From contig NXFV01001492.1 in the NCBI GenBank assembly GCA_002803225.1, forward strand, positions 1 to 64,000: a stretch of 64,000 bases of DNA, given 5' to 3'. This document shows positions 14,922 through 26,702 of this stretch, piece by piece (the first letter of the stretch is position 1; the number at the start of each line of letters is the position of its first letter). Both the position numbers and the translations under genes were made by a program. The notes beneath the pieces were generated by a model that was given only the letters and a program-made list of their open reading frames with translations, was not told the origin of the DNA and made no database searches. Origin of the DNA: Gamarada debralockiae. Taxonomy: Eukaryota > Ascomycota > Leotiomycetes > Helotiales > Hyphodiscaceae.

Positions 14922-15555
14922 CAACATTCAAATTGGGGTAGGCAATGGAGGCTGTTGCTACTAGAATTGTATATGCGCCCTTCTATTCATGACCAAGCAC
15001 TTCTATGATCTTGTGCACATTCAATATCAAGGGTATGTTCGGAAAGAATCAGCGGACCAGTGACAGGGGATCCTTGCATTGCCTGTCTTCTTCCAGGTCC
15101 GGTCAAATCATGCGTGAGTTGAACCCCTCATAACCCCGCTATCATCTGCGCCAAGACTAAGTCCCCAAGGTTAACAATCTCCGGCATACCACTCCATCTC
15201 GTTGAACCTCTCCTGCCCTCAAACTTCATTGATGGACCTTTGCTCTGGAACCGTTCCCCAGACTTTGGATACGCTGTTGACTCAACTGCGTCCATCCAGC
15301 CATGGATTCAAAGCAGGCAGGGTGGAGTAAGATCCCTCCCACCTAGTGGCCCCTATCAATTACATATTCTGGGGTATCTACACATTAACACTTCTCCATC
15401 TAGACCGGACCGTATAATATACTTTATTTTGAATACATACTTTATTTTGAATACATACTTTATTTTGAATACATACTTTATTTTGAATACATACTTTATT
15501 TTGCATACGTGCTTTCCTTCACAGCCTCGAAGTCTACGCTAGGAATACATCAGTC
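14922..15555. other. Intergenic, contains 18-bp tandem repeat
   Basis: Terminator region of the dehydrogenase and a low-complexity tract. The only distinct structure is the 18-bp repeat at 15419-15508. Confidence 0.5.
15419..15508. repeat. 18-bp minisatellite, 5 copies
   Basis: Five head-to-tail copies of ATACTTTATTTTGAATAC; the last copy has one change (GCATAC). The period is a multiple of three, so a frame stays open across it, but no start or domain supports translation. Confidence 0.95.
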
Positions 15556-15741
15556 ATGAGCGATCATCACAAAGGCCCCGACATCCTCGAACACGAGAAC
15601 GCCGTTCCCTCACCCACCATGAGGATGATATCTTACATGGCTTTCAAACTGACGAAACCAGCCTTCCCAAAGGCTATTATCGAAGCCCGTTCTTGGGGAA
15701 ACAATATTCGTAACGGGAAAGATGACTTGAACGGAATTTGA
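15556..15741 (+). CDS. Hypothetical small protein
   Basis: 61 codons: MSDHHKGPDILEHENAVP, then a short amphipathic stretch with MRMISYMAFKLTKPAFPKAI. It begins 47 bp after the minisatellite. No family recognised; codon use is unremarkable. It could be a real small protein or the first exon of a lost gene. Confidence 0.3.
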   Translation: MSDHHKGPDILEHENAVPSPTMRMISYMAFKLTKPAFPKAIIEARSWGNNIRNGKDDLNGI

Positions 15742-16568
15742 ACAAAATTGATGGGTTTTCATTTATTCATGTATGGGTCGGAAGTGAATTATATTTGGCC
15801 ATTATTCGATTGGAAGAAAAGTCGGATTGCTGCTAGTTAGATGGAGATGGATCTTGGTGATTGCACGCCCTCGAGTTGCAATGCACTGCAGACCATACTT
15901 CCTTCAGCGGAGACTTAAGACGGGAACTTACAATATTTTGGAAATAATTCGAAAATAAAACTATACCCATAATGTCACCCGTTTTGACGGCAAATTAATT
16001 CGAAAATGGTTATTCTTGTCAGCAAAAATTAGTAAAACCTAAGCTACCTTGTGAAGATTTTGTGAGATGTGGTTTACGACTAACGAATGGCTGCGCAGGG
16101 TGGCGACGTGGACAAATCCAATATCTCCAGCACATAATGCATGGGGAAATCGAGGCAAGACCAGGTAAAGTGACTCTCACATTGATATGTGACAACGGGT
16201 ACAAGAAGGTCTAATAATTAGGAAGTCTCGGCGAAGCCCATCGTTCCCGAGACAAAGACCACATGCTCCATGCAGCCACCCATGCCCCTAGCTCCTTGCT
16301 CTAGGTAAGAGTCTTCCCACACCCTTTATTTTTTGCATTCTTGTACAAAGTTAAAATCAAACCAGATGTCAAACAAGTTCTCCAGAGAGTGCCTTCTAAA
16401 TTGCCGAACGCCTGTCCCAACCCAGTTTTGAGAGAAGATTCATCATCGTTGCGGTCCCACCCAAACGCCACGCTGAACCGAGGTCATAAAACGTATATAA
16501 AAGATCGATAGTTCGAGGAAAGTCGTCGAGTGAGTGAGATCTGCCCCACAAAGAGGCCTCATAAATCA
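15742..16568. other. Intergenic, no supported gene
   Basis: AT-rich, short frames on both strands without recognisable content. It lies downstream of the minus-strand retropepsin-like gene. Confidence 0.45.
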
Positions 16569-17651
16569 TTATAAGGGTTTGGAATGACATCGCGAGGATG
16601 CTGCTGCATGGCCCGGTACTTCGGCTCCACGATTTGGGACGCTTGATGCATTACTTCTGCTACTCCTGCTGTCTTCTCCAACAACCCCACCTTGATGTGG
16701 CGGCAGATAGAATGGAGGTGGGTCCAGTTGGTCTGACTGTCGATATTTCCTCTCAAGGCGGAACAAGACATCACTGATGAACTCGGTGTTTGGGAAGCTG
16801 TGGTTGACCCAGACCTGAGTCGTCGTCATGCTTTCCAATGGGATGGCAGATGGGTCAAAGAAGCCTTGGAATCACGGTCAGTAAATTTGTGAATACCGTC
16901 ACGTCCGAAGTAAATACGTACTCTGAGTCGGACCTGGACTTCTGTTGGTTGGAGATCCAGGGTCGCGATTGAACGCCTCATCGATACATTTGACGCCGAG
17001 CATGAAGTCTGATTCCAATTTTTCGAGGAGAATGAAGTTGGTTATATGGGTCTTATCAAGGTCGTCGTCGAACTTCCAAGTCAATCGTATGTGCCCATCC
17101 ACCATTTCCAAATTGTGTCTCTGCGCCCAGCGAAGGCTAATGAAGCTCTCGTCCTCGTGACAGTATTTTAAGGCGGCACCCTCCAATCTTCCATTCAAAC
17201 ATACGGACATAACCCCACATCTCTCCTGAAATGGCACATTAGATTCTGGCATTATTGGAATGGGTCGGGAGGGTTCGGAACAACTCACGCTAGCTGCCTT
17301 ATCCACAGTAGGTTGAAAGCTTCCCTCATCCTCCGATACAGATTCTTTGGAAGATCCACTGAATCCCGAATCTTTGTTTGAGCCTTCGGATGACGATATG
17401 TCCTTGCTGCTAGTGGTCTTGGGCGGTATCGGCCGGCCTAGCATCTTCGCCTTGTCTTCTTCCATACTTTCGATGCGAAATTCATAGAATTTCTCTATTA
17501 TGTATTCTTGCGATTTGTCCAGTTGCTCAAGTGAAAACATTCTGCTCTGAGCCATCTCCTCCCTCAGGGCTGGCCATGTTGGGCGGGTAGGGAGTGTGTC
17601 TTGTCGTACTACTAGTCGCACCATACCATCGATGACGGTCTGAATGTCCAT
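16569..17651 (-). CDS. Divergent retropepsin-like family protein (M1)
   Basis: Exons 17651-17289, 17225-16922, 16864-16569 keep phase and give 320 aa. The 63-bp first intron (GTGAGT...TTTCAG) is readable without a stop. It sits just before the beta-rich domain, the position of the first intron in the paralogues R1 and R2. The N-terminal part has SLEQLDKSQEYIIEKFYEFR, a weak version of the module found in R1-R4. A Ser-rich linker leads to GRLEGAALKYCHEDESFIS, matching the R2 run AILDDGTEGNWIS but lacking the catalytic Asp. The C-terminal exon adds an unrelated hydrophilic tail ending SSRCHSKPL. I infer an inactive protease-like binding domain; function unknown. Confidence 0.65.
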
Positions 17652-18646
17652 CGCAGCATTTTCTTCTGATGTCGCCGTTAGACTAGCCGTCTAAACTGGC
17701 GCTCTGCGAAAGGTAGGAGTCAAATTGACGGTAATAGTGTGGATAGATCGGGATGTTGAGCTGGCTCTTTGCGAGGATGTGCTTATCGTGAGTTTATCGG
17801 CCTACGTGTGTCGATCGGAATGGCAGAGGGCGAGAGAAGGAAGAATCAAGATAAAGAATAATGACGATTGGAAGGTAATCGCTGTTGATGGACGAAGATG
17901 TTGAGCTCAATGAGCAGCGTGAGGAGGGGCTTATCGCTAGTTTAACGGCCTGCGCGTGTCGTCGGAATGGCAGACGTCGAGTAAATACAGTATCGGGATT
18001 AAGATGAAGAAGAATAGCAATTGGAAGGCCAGCTATCCGATGTTTTAGAACCAAATATGAAGCGCTGTGAATGTGTAAATCGAAAAGTTAGGGGAGTTGG
18101 AATGTGGAGCAATGAGTTGTCAATCTTATTAGTCGTAGCTGCTGGGTCCAAATTAAGCGCACTAGACCGCGACGATCCTTCCCAGGACATTTTTGAACAG
18201 GTCTTCCACCATTCTATCGCTCTTTTCTGAGGATGCTTCATACTTATTAGTCGAGTGGCTGTTACGATGCGCAATTCATGTATCTATCTATGAGCTGCCT
18301 CCCTCAAGGCTGAATTGCGCACGCCTGCAAGGAGTCGCAAGTGCTTAAGGACTCTATTTCTTCTCCTTGCGCTAATGTACCCCACACAGGATCGAGCAGC
18401 CAGCCCTCATGAGCTACCTGCAGCAAGCTTCACAATCACATCGAAGCCCTAGTCGGAGTGGATAACGTTTCATTGAACTCCTACATTCCAATTCCTCTTC
18501 AATGTCATGTTCATAAACTTCAACGCTTATTAACAGCAAACAAAACACGTAAATCTGAGAACCCCACCCTTGTCCCCGCGTATCCTTTGGGTATCTTAAC
18601 ACATTTCTAGCTCTTTGTATGCTCTGCAGATGGACCTCGCTCTTAT
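17652..18646. other. Intergenic with a local duplication
   Basis: No coding frame recognised. It holds an imperfect direct repeat at 17751-18045 and AT-rich flanks. Confidence 0.5.
17751..18045. repeat. Imperfect ~146-bp tandem duplication
   Basis: ATGTTGAG at 17753 recurs at 17898, and GCTTATCG at 17781 recurs at 17929. Shared blocks include CGGAATGGCAGA and the segments around ATTGGAAGG. The two copies have small indels. It lies upstream of the M1 start codon and may be part of its promoter. Confidence 0.75.
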
Positions 18647-19880
18647 TTACTTCTTAATTCTATGACCCTTTGCATCTCGGGGATTCTTTGTTGGCGATCT
18701 CGAGGACGGCTTCTTGTCGCTCTTTTCCTTCTTCACTGGCTGAGCGGTGGAGGAATACTGCTGTCTCTGGGCTTCAAAGTCGGCTTGATTTTGATCTATA
18801 ACTTGCTGTTCACCAGACTGCGACCAGATCAGTTGACTCCCCATAAGACAAGAAAGCCGAAGTATACGTACCTTAATTTTGCGCTGAATAGTTACTTGTA
18901 TTGGACTCTCCTCAGAGTCGAAGTCGACCTCTCCAGAAGACAAAAGATTGCGACCAAAAAGGACATCGAAAGGCGCCTCCCCAGGAGCCACCCGAAAGAC
19001 AGTGACATGTGATTTGCTCTGTCCTTCGACACCCCACGTGGGTTGCACGGTCTCACCAGAGGAGAATTTTCGTCCATCGAATGTGATGCACTTCACGTTT
19101 ACCCCGCCTGTAACGTGGAGGTTCAGGCGCTCTACCACTCTCCTACATATCCACTACAAGATGTCCCTTGTCAGCATTACACTCAACGAAAGACCTTGGA
19201 CTGGAGGATGCGAATTGCCAAAGATGACGGGAGCTCACATACATTTTCCTCAGCACCGGTATCGAGCGTGGCAACCAAGCCTTTCCATCCGTTCCTCCTT
19301 GAATGCATTCGTATGTCGCGGCGATTATCTCCAAGCTAAAATATAACTATCAGCTTCGCAATTCATTCAAATAGAAAGCAGATAGATGTTTTTCCTCAAT
19401 CAAAAGGCTGCTACATACCTTGGGCATTACCTTCCCTGCTGCGACTGAGCGCTGTGGAGCACCATCATTTGGCTGGTCATCTGCTTGGCTGTATGCAGCA
19501 CCATGTTCTGAGTACCCAGGCTCTGAGTATGTAGTTTCTGAGTACACAGGTTCGGAATAAGTAGGTGTATACCGTGCGCCTTCCGATGGACCAGGAGGCG
19601 CATATTGTTCTTGGTACTGTGACCCAGCATAAGAATATGCCGGGCCACCGTTTGCGTACGTTTGGGAATTCGGTGATGTATTCCGTGCATACTCCTCTGC
19701 GGTTGCCCAAGCTGCCTGTTCAGCTCTCTTTCTCTCTTGGACTTGAATCCATTCCGCCTGTCGAGAATTCGCAGGTACTCCATGTTTGAGGAAATCCAAT
19801 TGAGCTTCCTTTCGTCGCTGGAATTCCCACTCTCTGAATTCCTTTTCCTCCTGAGGCGTAAACTGAGTACCGCGAGACAT
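18647..19880 (-). CDS. Retropepsin-like aspartic protease-domain protein R1
   Basis: Proposed exons 19880-19419, 19335-19229, 19142-18872, 18817-18647 (336 aa). Residues 7-60 form the shared module: FTPQEEKEFREWEFQRRKEA, then HGVPANSRQAEWIQVQE. A Tyr/Ser/Pro/Gly-rich linker with YSEP and YSET repeats follows. The retropepsin-like domain starts after intron 1 with GLVATLDTGAEEN (DTG at residues 179-181) and has FDGRKFSSGETV and FDVLFGRNLLSSGEVDF. The C-terminal tail is basic (KKEKSDKKPSSRSPTKNP). Retropepsins work as dimers, one DTG per chain. The second intron's donor (GTCATC at 19228) was chosen to restore phase and is the weakest join. It is divergent from D1 with 637 bp between. No reverse transcriptase or integrase is nearby. 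Confidence 0.7.
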
Positions 19881-20517
19881 CGACTCGGGCAGTCGCGTGG
19901 GGGTATGAGTAGTAGAGATACGTTATCACTCGTGTCGGTGTGCGCAAGGCTGGATCTACGCAGAGCAGCCTGAGGTGGTGGGGAGCCAATGTTTAAGTAC
20001 ATCTTTCAGCCTAGGATAGTTCACTAAGGATCATAGCCTTGCAATTATGACTTCTAAGAATAATAACAACCAAAGAATCAATCATCGTTGACTGTTCAAG
20101 CCATCAGCTTCTTCGACATTACAAACAAAACGTGATTGGGGCTCCGGTGGTGTGGTAGCACAAAGTATGCAACCTTGTTCCCTGAGATGTATTCGAAGAC
20201 TCTCAGCCTTCACGAAACAAAATCCTGCAGGAAATCAAGGGCAGCTGACTTGGGTTTCACACTCTATGTTGTGCAGTGAAAGCCCACAACCTTTTCTGCG
20301 GAGCCCCATTGTCGCACACATATAATCATGTGGAGGAGTATGGCTACTGGTGAAGCTTCCGCCACGTTCAGCGAGTTGCATCAGGCAACCCCAAGGCAAA
20401 TCGCAAGGCAACCGCAAGTTGGTGAAAAGCCTCGTGCTGAGCGCATTGTATGTCCTCGACATCCCTCGAGAATTTTCAAGTGAATCCGCTTGAGTTTCAA
20501 ATTCTCATGTCTATATC
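19881..20517. promoter_or_regulatory. Shared divergent promoter of R1 and D1
   Basis: A 637-bp gap between two start codons pointing away from each other; no coding content recognised. The paralogous pair R2/D2 has the same geometry with 666 bp. Co-regulation is an inference from geometry. Confidence 0.5.
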
Positions 20518-21655
20518 ATGGCAAATGAAGAGGGGTATGCTAAAATAGCAACTCTGATGAGTTGTCATAGCGAGTTCGCAGTCTTCCGCAGCTTCAGCAA
20601 ATTGAATTATCAGAACCTTTTGTACCTGCAAGCAGAGATAACTCATCTCGAAGCAGATCTCAAAGAGGCGGCGGTAAGAGATCAGGCTGACCCTAATCGA
20701 GCCGTTTATTCAAAGTATTGGTGGTATTTGGCACAGTCCGAGGAGGACCATGATGATAGAGAGCAGTGGGAAAAGGTGCTGCAAATCCGGGAGAAACTCA
20801 AAGAGTACAGTGAGTCCACTTTAAAGGAGAATATATATCTTTCAATGGTATCCTTACAGATTGAATCCTTTATGGCTTCGTAGCTTGCCAAGAGCCAGTG
20901 TTGCGTCTCACTCTCAATCCTATTTTACCCCAGTCACTTCTTCGGCAATACCCAACTAATCGAACTAACATAGACGACCACCTTCAACAAGCAGTATTCC
21001 TTTCCAATCTCCGAGCCCCCAAATCCTACGACCTCAATTTCCTTCGCTCATGGCTCAAAAGACCCAAAATGGGCAATTTTCCCATCCTCGGCCCGGACCA
21101 TGACAGCTGGTCAACCGAACACCAGGACGACCTTCTCGCAATCCAACGCCGCGAAAGCAGTGACCCGTTTTCGCGCTGGCTTATCAACTCCTTCATCCCA
21201 TGGTTCCATAATATCATCGGAAAGCGATTCAAAGTTCGTTTGTCGTCTGTCGTCCTCTTGCAGTCATTGATAACTCATTCCAGAAACCCATTCCCTCAGA
21301 TCCGCCTTCCGAGATAGCACATTACGCAGAAGCGCCCTTGCACTCTGCCATCAACATCTTCGTCACCGTCCTCGCATCTCTGATTCCCATCACCAGCATC
21401 CTTATTCTGTATTTTGTATCTAATACACTTGATCGACTCGCAATCGCTGTGGCATTTACTGGCTTGTTTGCTTTTTGTTTGGCGGCGACGACCAGGGCAA
21501 GGAGAGTGGAGATTTTTGGTGCTACTTCTGCGTGAGCCTAGCCCGTCGAGCCCACCATGGAAATGTTGGATGTGACAGGAGCTGATAAAATCCAATGCAG
21601 GTTTGCTGCCGTACAAGTTGTCTTCATGACTGGAAACAATGGATATATTGCCTGA
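20518..21655 (+). CDS. DUF6594 membrane protein D1
   Basis: Exons 20518-20809, 20974-21233, 21284-21531, 21601-21655 give 284 aa. It opens with the family signature EGYAKIATLM, then FRSFSKLNYQNLLYLQAEI, a helical acidic stretch and the LKEYN motif restored by splicing. The second part has SYDLNFLRSWLKRPKMGNFP and DLLAIQRRESSDPFSRWL. Two membrane helices close the protein (NIFVTVLASLIPITSILILY and LAIAVAFTGLFAFCLAATT), with a short tail VFMTGNNGYIA. The domain family is fungal and of unknown role. The second intron (50 bp at 21234-21283) is absent in D2. It pairs head to head with R1. Confidence 0.85.
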
Positions 21656-22047
21656 CACAAATCAAAATTTGAGATGGCAGGCAGTCCTGATGGATCCGTT
21701 GTGCGAGTAGACTGATAGAGATGACGCGATTGGTGTGGTCGCTTCGAATAGGGAGTTGCGACAAAAAGGGAAGGAAGGGCGGCGGGAACGGTACTACTCC
21801 CCTTTGGATCCGAATTTTTCGCGCGCCCTAGATCTTCTGCTTTTCTTTCCATCATTATTTCTTGACGTCTCTTAGCGGCGAATACTCACTTGTCGTGGCG
21901 TGCGCCCTGAATGCGCAATTATATTTGGCAAATATAAATAGAGCGTAATGTGCGGTGAATCATATCCAACATTTCTCAGTTTTCATATGACGCTACGGAT
22001 CTGGATGTTCAACTATTCTTCCTTCCACTGAAAGCAAAATGCAGGCA
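21656..22047. other. Downstream region of D1, duplicated after D2
   Basis: Blocks such as GATTGGTGTGGTCG, GGGAGTTGCGAC and TTTTTCGCGCGCC (about 21,730-21,825) recur in order after D2 (about 28,480-28,620). This shows the duplication covered noncoding DNA. No gene seen. Confidence 0.7.
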
Positions 22048-24118
22048 TTAACAACGTCCCGGCAGTAAGTAAAATGCTCCGATCGCAAATCCAGAAGAAG
22101 CGTCGTGTTTCAAACCCGTGTACAAAGTCGAGACTATGAAGCTTAGACAAAGTAACAGAAAACATAGCCATGTGATGGTTTTCTTATTCGGGCCCTCGAT
22201 GACGAGAACTCCCCATCCGATGATATCGTCAGTAGGTTGGGCATTGCGATATATATCTAACACCGCTAGCGGGAGCTTCTTAGGTACTCGGGGAAGCCAT
22301 TTCATAGTGGGGGAGCACTTGGTATAGTCACGGTAGTGTAGGAAGGTTCCAGCCGTTGGCCGAGTTGTCAGAGGGCAAGGTGTGTATTCATATCGTCCCT
22401 CCTCCACCTCACGTTTGTCGGGGAAATCAGGAGGGTCCCGGCAGATATCTGCTCGTTGGTGATGTTCCACAGTGAACTTAGATCAGTATCAGCATACAGA
22501 GAGAAAGCAAAAAGTTCTTTAGCTAAACACGTACCTTTACAAATTTTATATCAACTGGCTTAATAAATAAGATGACGGAAATTATTGATCCGGAACTCAC
22601 GAATACTATCGTATTCCCTCCACATTTTTTTTAAATAATTCCCCGTCTTGAGTGATCGACGATACTTCAATCTCACCTACGATGGTAAGGTTTTCTCCAG
22701 TATTGACACAAATAGCAAAATACTTTTTAGTGTAACAGATATAGTCCAAGCGGCTAAACATGGAAAGACGTTCGTATAAACCAGTTTAGGCACCGGCGTT
22801 ACTCGAGGGAGGTGTCTAAAAGCAGGCATCAGAAACTTCTATACAGATTCGCATATTATTAGTACATGGTAAAGCTTCTTTTAAAGACTCGAACGTACAT
22901 TTGAACCAGGTAAGTTTCGTGTGGGAGCTCTCGAACTCGATAGAGGTCCATGTGGCAGTCCGTTCGCCGTTGAACTAGAAGGATCCCCGTGGTAATGATC
23001 TCCATCTTGGTCTTGGGGCGCTTGATCGGCTTCTTCCAGTAGCTCTTGTTCAAGATCATCCACTTGTCGGGGATCACTGTTGTCAAAATCTCCTTACAAA
23101 GTTGTACCACATCCCTTGAGAAACGTTCAGCTCAATAAATTCTGGTAGACGGGCCAAACTTACGCAAGTCCATTCTAATCTCCTGTAGCCAGGAGCCAGG
23201 AGGGACCGCAGGCCTGAACTGTCGTTGAACAACAGTATGCATTCTATACCAGGTATCCAAGAGCGACTTTCTTTGGTAAGCAGATCTTATGTGGAGGAAA
23301 TCCCTCGAAACCCAATCACGGGCAAGAGCTGGAAAACGAAGAGCGGTCTCAGCGGATACCATGCGAAAAACGGCGAAAAGACTATGGTGGGTTTTAGGGG
23401 CCAGAGTCACTTGAATTTGGTTCGTTTCGGTTGTCTCAGCCATGGATACTTCCTCCTGATCTTTTGATTGGACCAACTCCTTCTTTGACTCGACCAACAG
23501 CTTGAATCGCTGCTGGAAAGTAGTGAACTCCTGACTATCGATCAAGAACCTCTTAACTTGCTGAAGATTTACCAGCTTATCATACTCATCCTCATCATCG
23601 GAGCTGTCGTTGTCTGCCTGTTGGTCGCTGACCTGAACGTCATCTGCCGGAGGAGGTTGCCCATCGTCTGAGTTCATCCGCCGAAGTGCCTCTTCCAATT
23701 TCTTCGCCTTACTAAGTTTGTTTGGATCGAGTGCGCCAGCCAATGACTTGCCTAAGTTGATGCCATAGATCTCGTTCCAAATGTTAAACGTTACTCTTCT
23801 TCGTGACTTTCGAACGAGCTGAGCTGCTACTTTCTCGGTGGCCTTCCAGGCCTCATTCATTAGATCGATTGAGAAACGTTTCAAGAGAAATTTAAATTCC
23901 CTTTAAAAAGACGTCCCATCAAATTTCTCGCATGCCTTGCTGAGTAGTGGTCTTAAGCCCTCATTTTGAAGGAGGAGGTCTGCGAATTCTTCCGGTGCTC
24001 CAAGAGTCTCAGAGACAGACGTTCGCGATGATTGCCCTTCCGAAGACCAGGACACACTTCCTGTATCTGCAGAGGCCTCAGAGCTATCATCCGGAAATGA
24101 AGCTGAACTTGATTCCAT
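22048..24118 (-). pseudogene. Fungal membrane protein X1, interrupted
   Basis: Segments on the minus strand: MESSSASFP to CEKFDGTSF (24118-23906), an in-frame TAA at 23905-23903, then REFKFLLKRFSIDLMNEAWK on through HHSLFAVFRMVSAETALRFP to about 23151. A smaller exon follows near 23096-22880 (VDDLEQELLEEADQ), and a last exon at about 22470-22048 has WLPRVPKKLPLAVLDIY, DDIIGWGVLVIEGPNK and a membrane helix LCFLLLCLSFIVSTLY. In X2 the first stop position reads Lys-Lys and the second problem site (TAA at 23096-23094) reads Tyr, so X1 looks damaged. The C-terminal GWG-EG-N block with a membrane helix is common in uncharacterised fungal proteins. Function unknown. Confidence 0.6.
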
Positions 24119-24277
24119 GCCCTCGGTTTGATGAATCTCAGTCTCATTAGGTATACCTCCTTATCCTTCTATAGGTAAACTTTCCTCTCTTGCTGCTAGG
24201 GTTCGACTTCTAGGCGGGGTAACAGTAGCGGCTACATTCATTTGTACTTTTGGTTCTGCGTGTTGGCGATTTTTCTC

Positions 24278-24751
24278 CTACATTTGTTCCCACCTACATC
24301 TGAAAAGGCTGTCTTGAATCTCCTCTTGTCGGGCTTCCAGTGCTTCCAACGAGAACAGGTCGGTATTGCCAGCAAGCTGACGCGGAAGGATATTCCCTCG
24401 TGTTACCTCGCGCATCAAGATGTCGATAATTGTTCGGAAATCCATTCCCTCATTGTCTTCGTGTGTGTGTCTATCTCCTTCTAAAGACGAAGACTCCTCA
24501 TCGGTACCTGAGTCAGCACCCTCAGACTCCCTTCCAATATTTCCTTTTGTTAATTGCTCATGTTGAATCGGTGACAATGATGGCCTAGCTAAATGGGAGG
24601 CTTGCTTCTTCTGTTCACAGTATAACTTGTGTCGTGGGCTGATGTGTGCGCCATGTATGAAATATTGTAGTCGATTTTCTCTCTTTCCCTGGAACTCGAT
24701 TTCCTCAAACTCATCAATTTCTTCCGCTGAAAATTGGATGAATTGTGACAT
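24278..24751 (-). CDS. R-family N-terminal module protein R4 (no protease domain)
   Basis: 157 codons from ATG 24751. The shared module is clear: FSAEEIDEFEEIEFQGKREN, then HGAHISPRHKLYCEQKK. An acidic Ser/Thr-rich linker follows and a helical C-terminus with DFRTIIDILMREVTRGNILP and LEARQEEIQDSLF. No retropepsin-like domain follows; the next gene downstream is X1. It may be a truncated copy or a stand-alone module protein. A longer in-frame start 66 bp upstream exists but lacks similarity to the other module genes. Confidence 0.6.
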   Translation of the reverse strand: MSQFIQFSAEEIDEFEEIEFQGKRENRLQYFIHGAHISPRHKLYCEQKKQASHLARPSLSPIQHEQLTKGNIGRESEGADSGTDEESSSLEGDRHTHEDNEGMDFRTIIDILMREVTRGNILPRQLAGNTDLFSLEALEARQEEIQDSLFRCRWEQM

Positions 24752-25518
24752 TTCGAACGCGTGTCGGGATTTAAGGCTGCGTCCTTCAGGGTAGCTAAAT
24801 CCCACATATTTATCCACCTCGACTTGAGGTCTTAATTTTGTTCAATATAACTGCAAAGGCTGAGCTGAGCAAGAGCGGCATGACAAGACATCACACACAG
24901 CGCCACTACATGTAGCATCGCAACGTGCAATTCAATTGGCATATCGAGTCAAACGTCGAACGTCAAACCTTGCCCCTGGATCTTATCACACCAAATAAGC
25001 AGCCATAGCCATCATTGAACAAATACGAGCTCTCCGTATGACTGAAATGTGCGCCTGTATGATAGAAGTTACGCTTCTGCTCTTTGTGCTGATAGCGTTC
25101 TCGGAGCCTCGCCATGTCGCACAGGAGGTCGGCCATTGGCGAACGAGTTGCCCGTCCGATTATACCTTATCCAGGCAGAAGCGAGGCAGATTGTGAGGCA
25201 ATCAAAAAACCATTTTCATCAGGCCGCAAATTTTTGGGAAGGGAGATTTGCTGCTTAGTTGAATGAATTTGAATGAATTTGGAGCGTGCTTTCCGGTGAC
25301 CGTACTCCCTGAATTTCAACAATCGCGCCGCGACAAGAGAAGGAGAGGCTGCGAAGCAGACTTACAAGCTTTACTTGCATGGGTTGGAAATTCATGTCTT
25401 TTTATAATGGAATGTATTTCGTTCTGGGAAGAGCGCGAAGTCACCAAAATGTAAAACGCTCTCCATCTCCCAACTCCTCTTCTCCTCTCTGGTCTCTCTT
25501 CTCGAGCGCATCATATTT
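24752..25518. other. Intergenic, no supported gene
   Basis: Separates the first R-D-X block (with R4) from the second. No domain-bearing frame; a short GAATGAATTT duplication at about 25,261-25,278. Confidence 0.45.
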
Positions 25519-26702
25519 CTACTTCCGACCTTTATCTCCATGTCCAGATTTTCTACCCTTCTGGGTACCTCTAGAGGATTTCTCATTATCGCGGCCTCCC
25601 TGTCGGTGTTGATTCGCATTCCGTTGTCTCCTTTGCTCCTCAATGCGATCCGTTTCTGACTGAGCAGCGTTTTGGTTCTGGACGATATCCTGCCGCTCTC
25701 CTGGCTAAGAAATTATTTGTTAGAGAAAGTATTTTGGGGAGACAAAAGTCAACGTTGGACGTACCTGGACGTCCGTCTCAGTCAAAACTTGGATTGGATT
25801 ACTCTCGCCCCAAAAGTCAATCTCGCCACTCGAAATGATGTTCCGCCCAAATAAAACGTCAAACGGAGTCCTTGGGCCTTCTGCAACACGAAAGACGGTA
25901 GTCTCGCTCGTGCTCCATCCATCAAGACACCATGATACCTCAGTAGAGGCGACGGACGATATGCGTTTCCCATCAAAGGTAGTGTAGTCTTTGCGCAGGC
26001 CATCCGTGATCGGCAGATTCAAGCGGTCAGCTGCTTTCTTGGAGATCCAGTTTCCTTCTGTTCCGTCATCTAGGATAGCTTTCAGGCCTTGCCATGAACC
26101 CTTGGCTGACCACATCTGAATGTTGCGTTTGTTGTCGCCGCGCTGTGTTAAGGTGCCATGGTAAGCAAAATTATTGTGCTTTTCTGGAGCGCGGAACAAC
26201 GTACCAGCGTCATGGTCTTCATGACCGATGTCTGTCTGTTTGGTTGTGATTGAACCGGTGGCAATGATGGAGAATTGTAGTAACCGACGTCCTGGGAAGA
26301 GGCGCTCGAAGGAGTGTACATGGAATATGCACCATCATTGGGAAGGGATTGCTCGTCGGGGCTGGCGACTGAGTATGCTTGAGAGTCACAAGCGGCATAT
26401 CCTCTTGGATAATTCTCGATTGGAACCTGATAAGTAGATGGTCCAGCCTGTCCGACCGGATTGGAAGTCTGGTAGTTTTGTTGTTGATACGTCTCCTGAC
26501 AGGCAGTCGCCTGAGAAAAGGGGCTGCGAACAGACCCAGCACTTCCACCACGCTTCTTGCGCTCCTTCTCCTGGAGATAGAGCTTGTGACGTTGGTTGAG
26601 AGGTTGTCCGTGCGTCAAGTAGTTCAGCCTAGCTTCCTTTTCATTCTGGAACTCGACTTCCTCGAACCCTTCAACCTCATCTGGGGAGAAACTAGACATC
26701 AT
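25519..26702 (-). CDS. Retropepsin-like protein R2
   Basis: Exons 26702-26205, 26142-25765, 25704-25519 all keep phase and give 353 aa. The module is FSPDEVEGFEEVEFQNEKEA with HGQPLNQRHKLYLQEKER. A Gln/Tyr/Ser/Pro-rich linker follows. Intron 1 lies at the same place and phase as in R1, just before GDNKRNIQMWSAKGSWQG. The protease-like core reads AILDDGTEGNWISKKAADRL, then TTFDGKRISSV and FDVLFGRNIISSGEIDF. The catalytic triplet is DDG (residues 191-193) where R1 has DTG, so activity is doubtful. The C-terminal exon is basic and Gln/Arg-rich, as in R1. It is divergent from D2 with 666 bp between. Confidence 0.8.

Noticed and set aside
15240..15542. 100-codon frame with YFILNT repeats
   Set aside because: Created by the 18-bp minisatellite; not a credible protein.
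23225..23467. Plus-strand frame in X1
   Set aside because: Antisense to the X1 coding exon.
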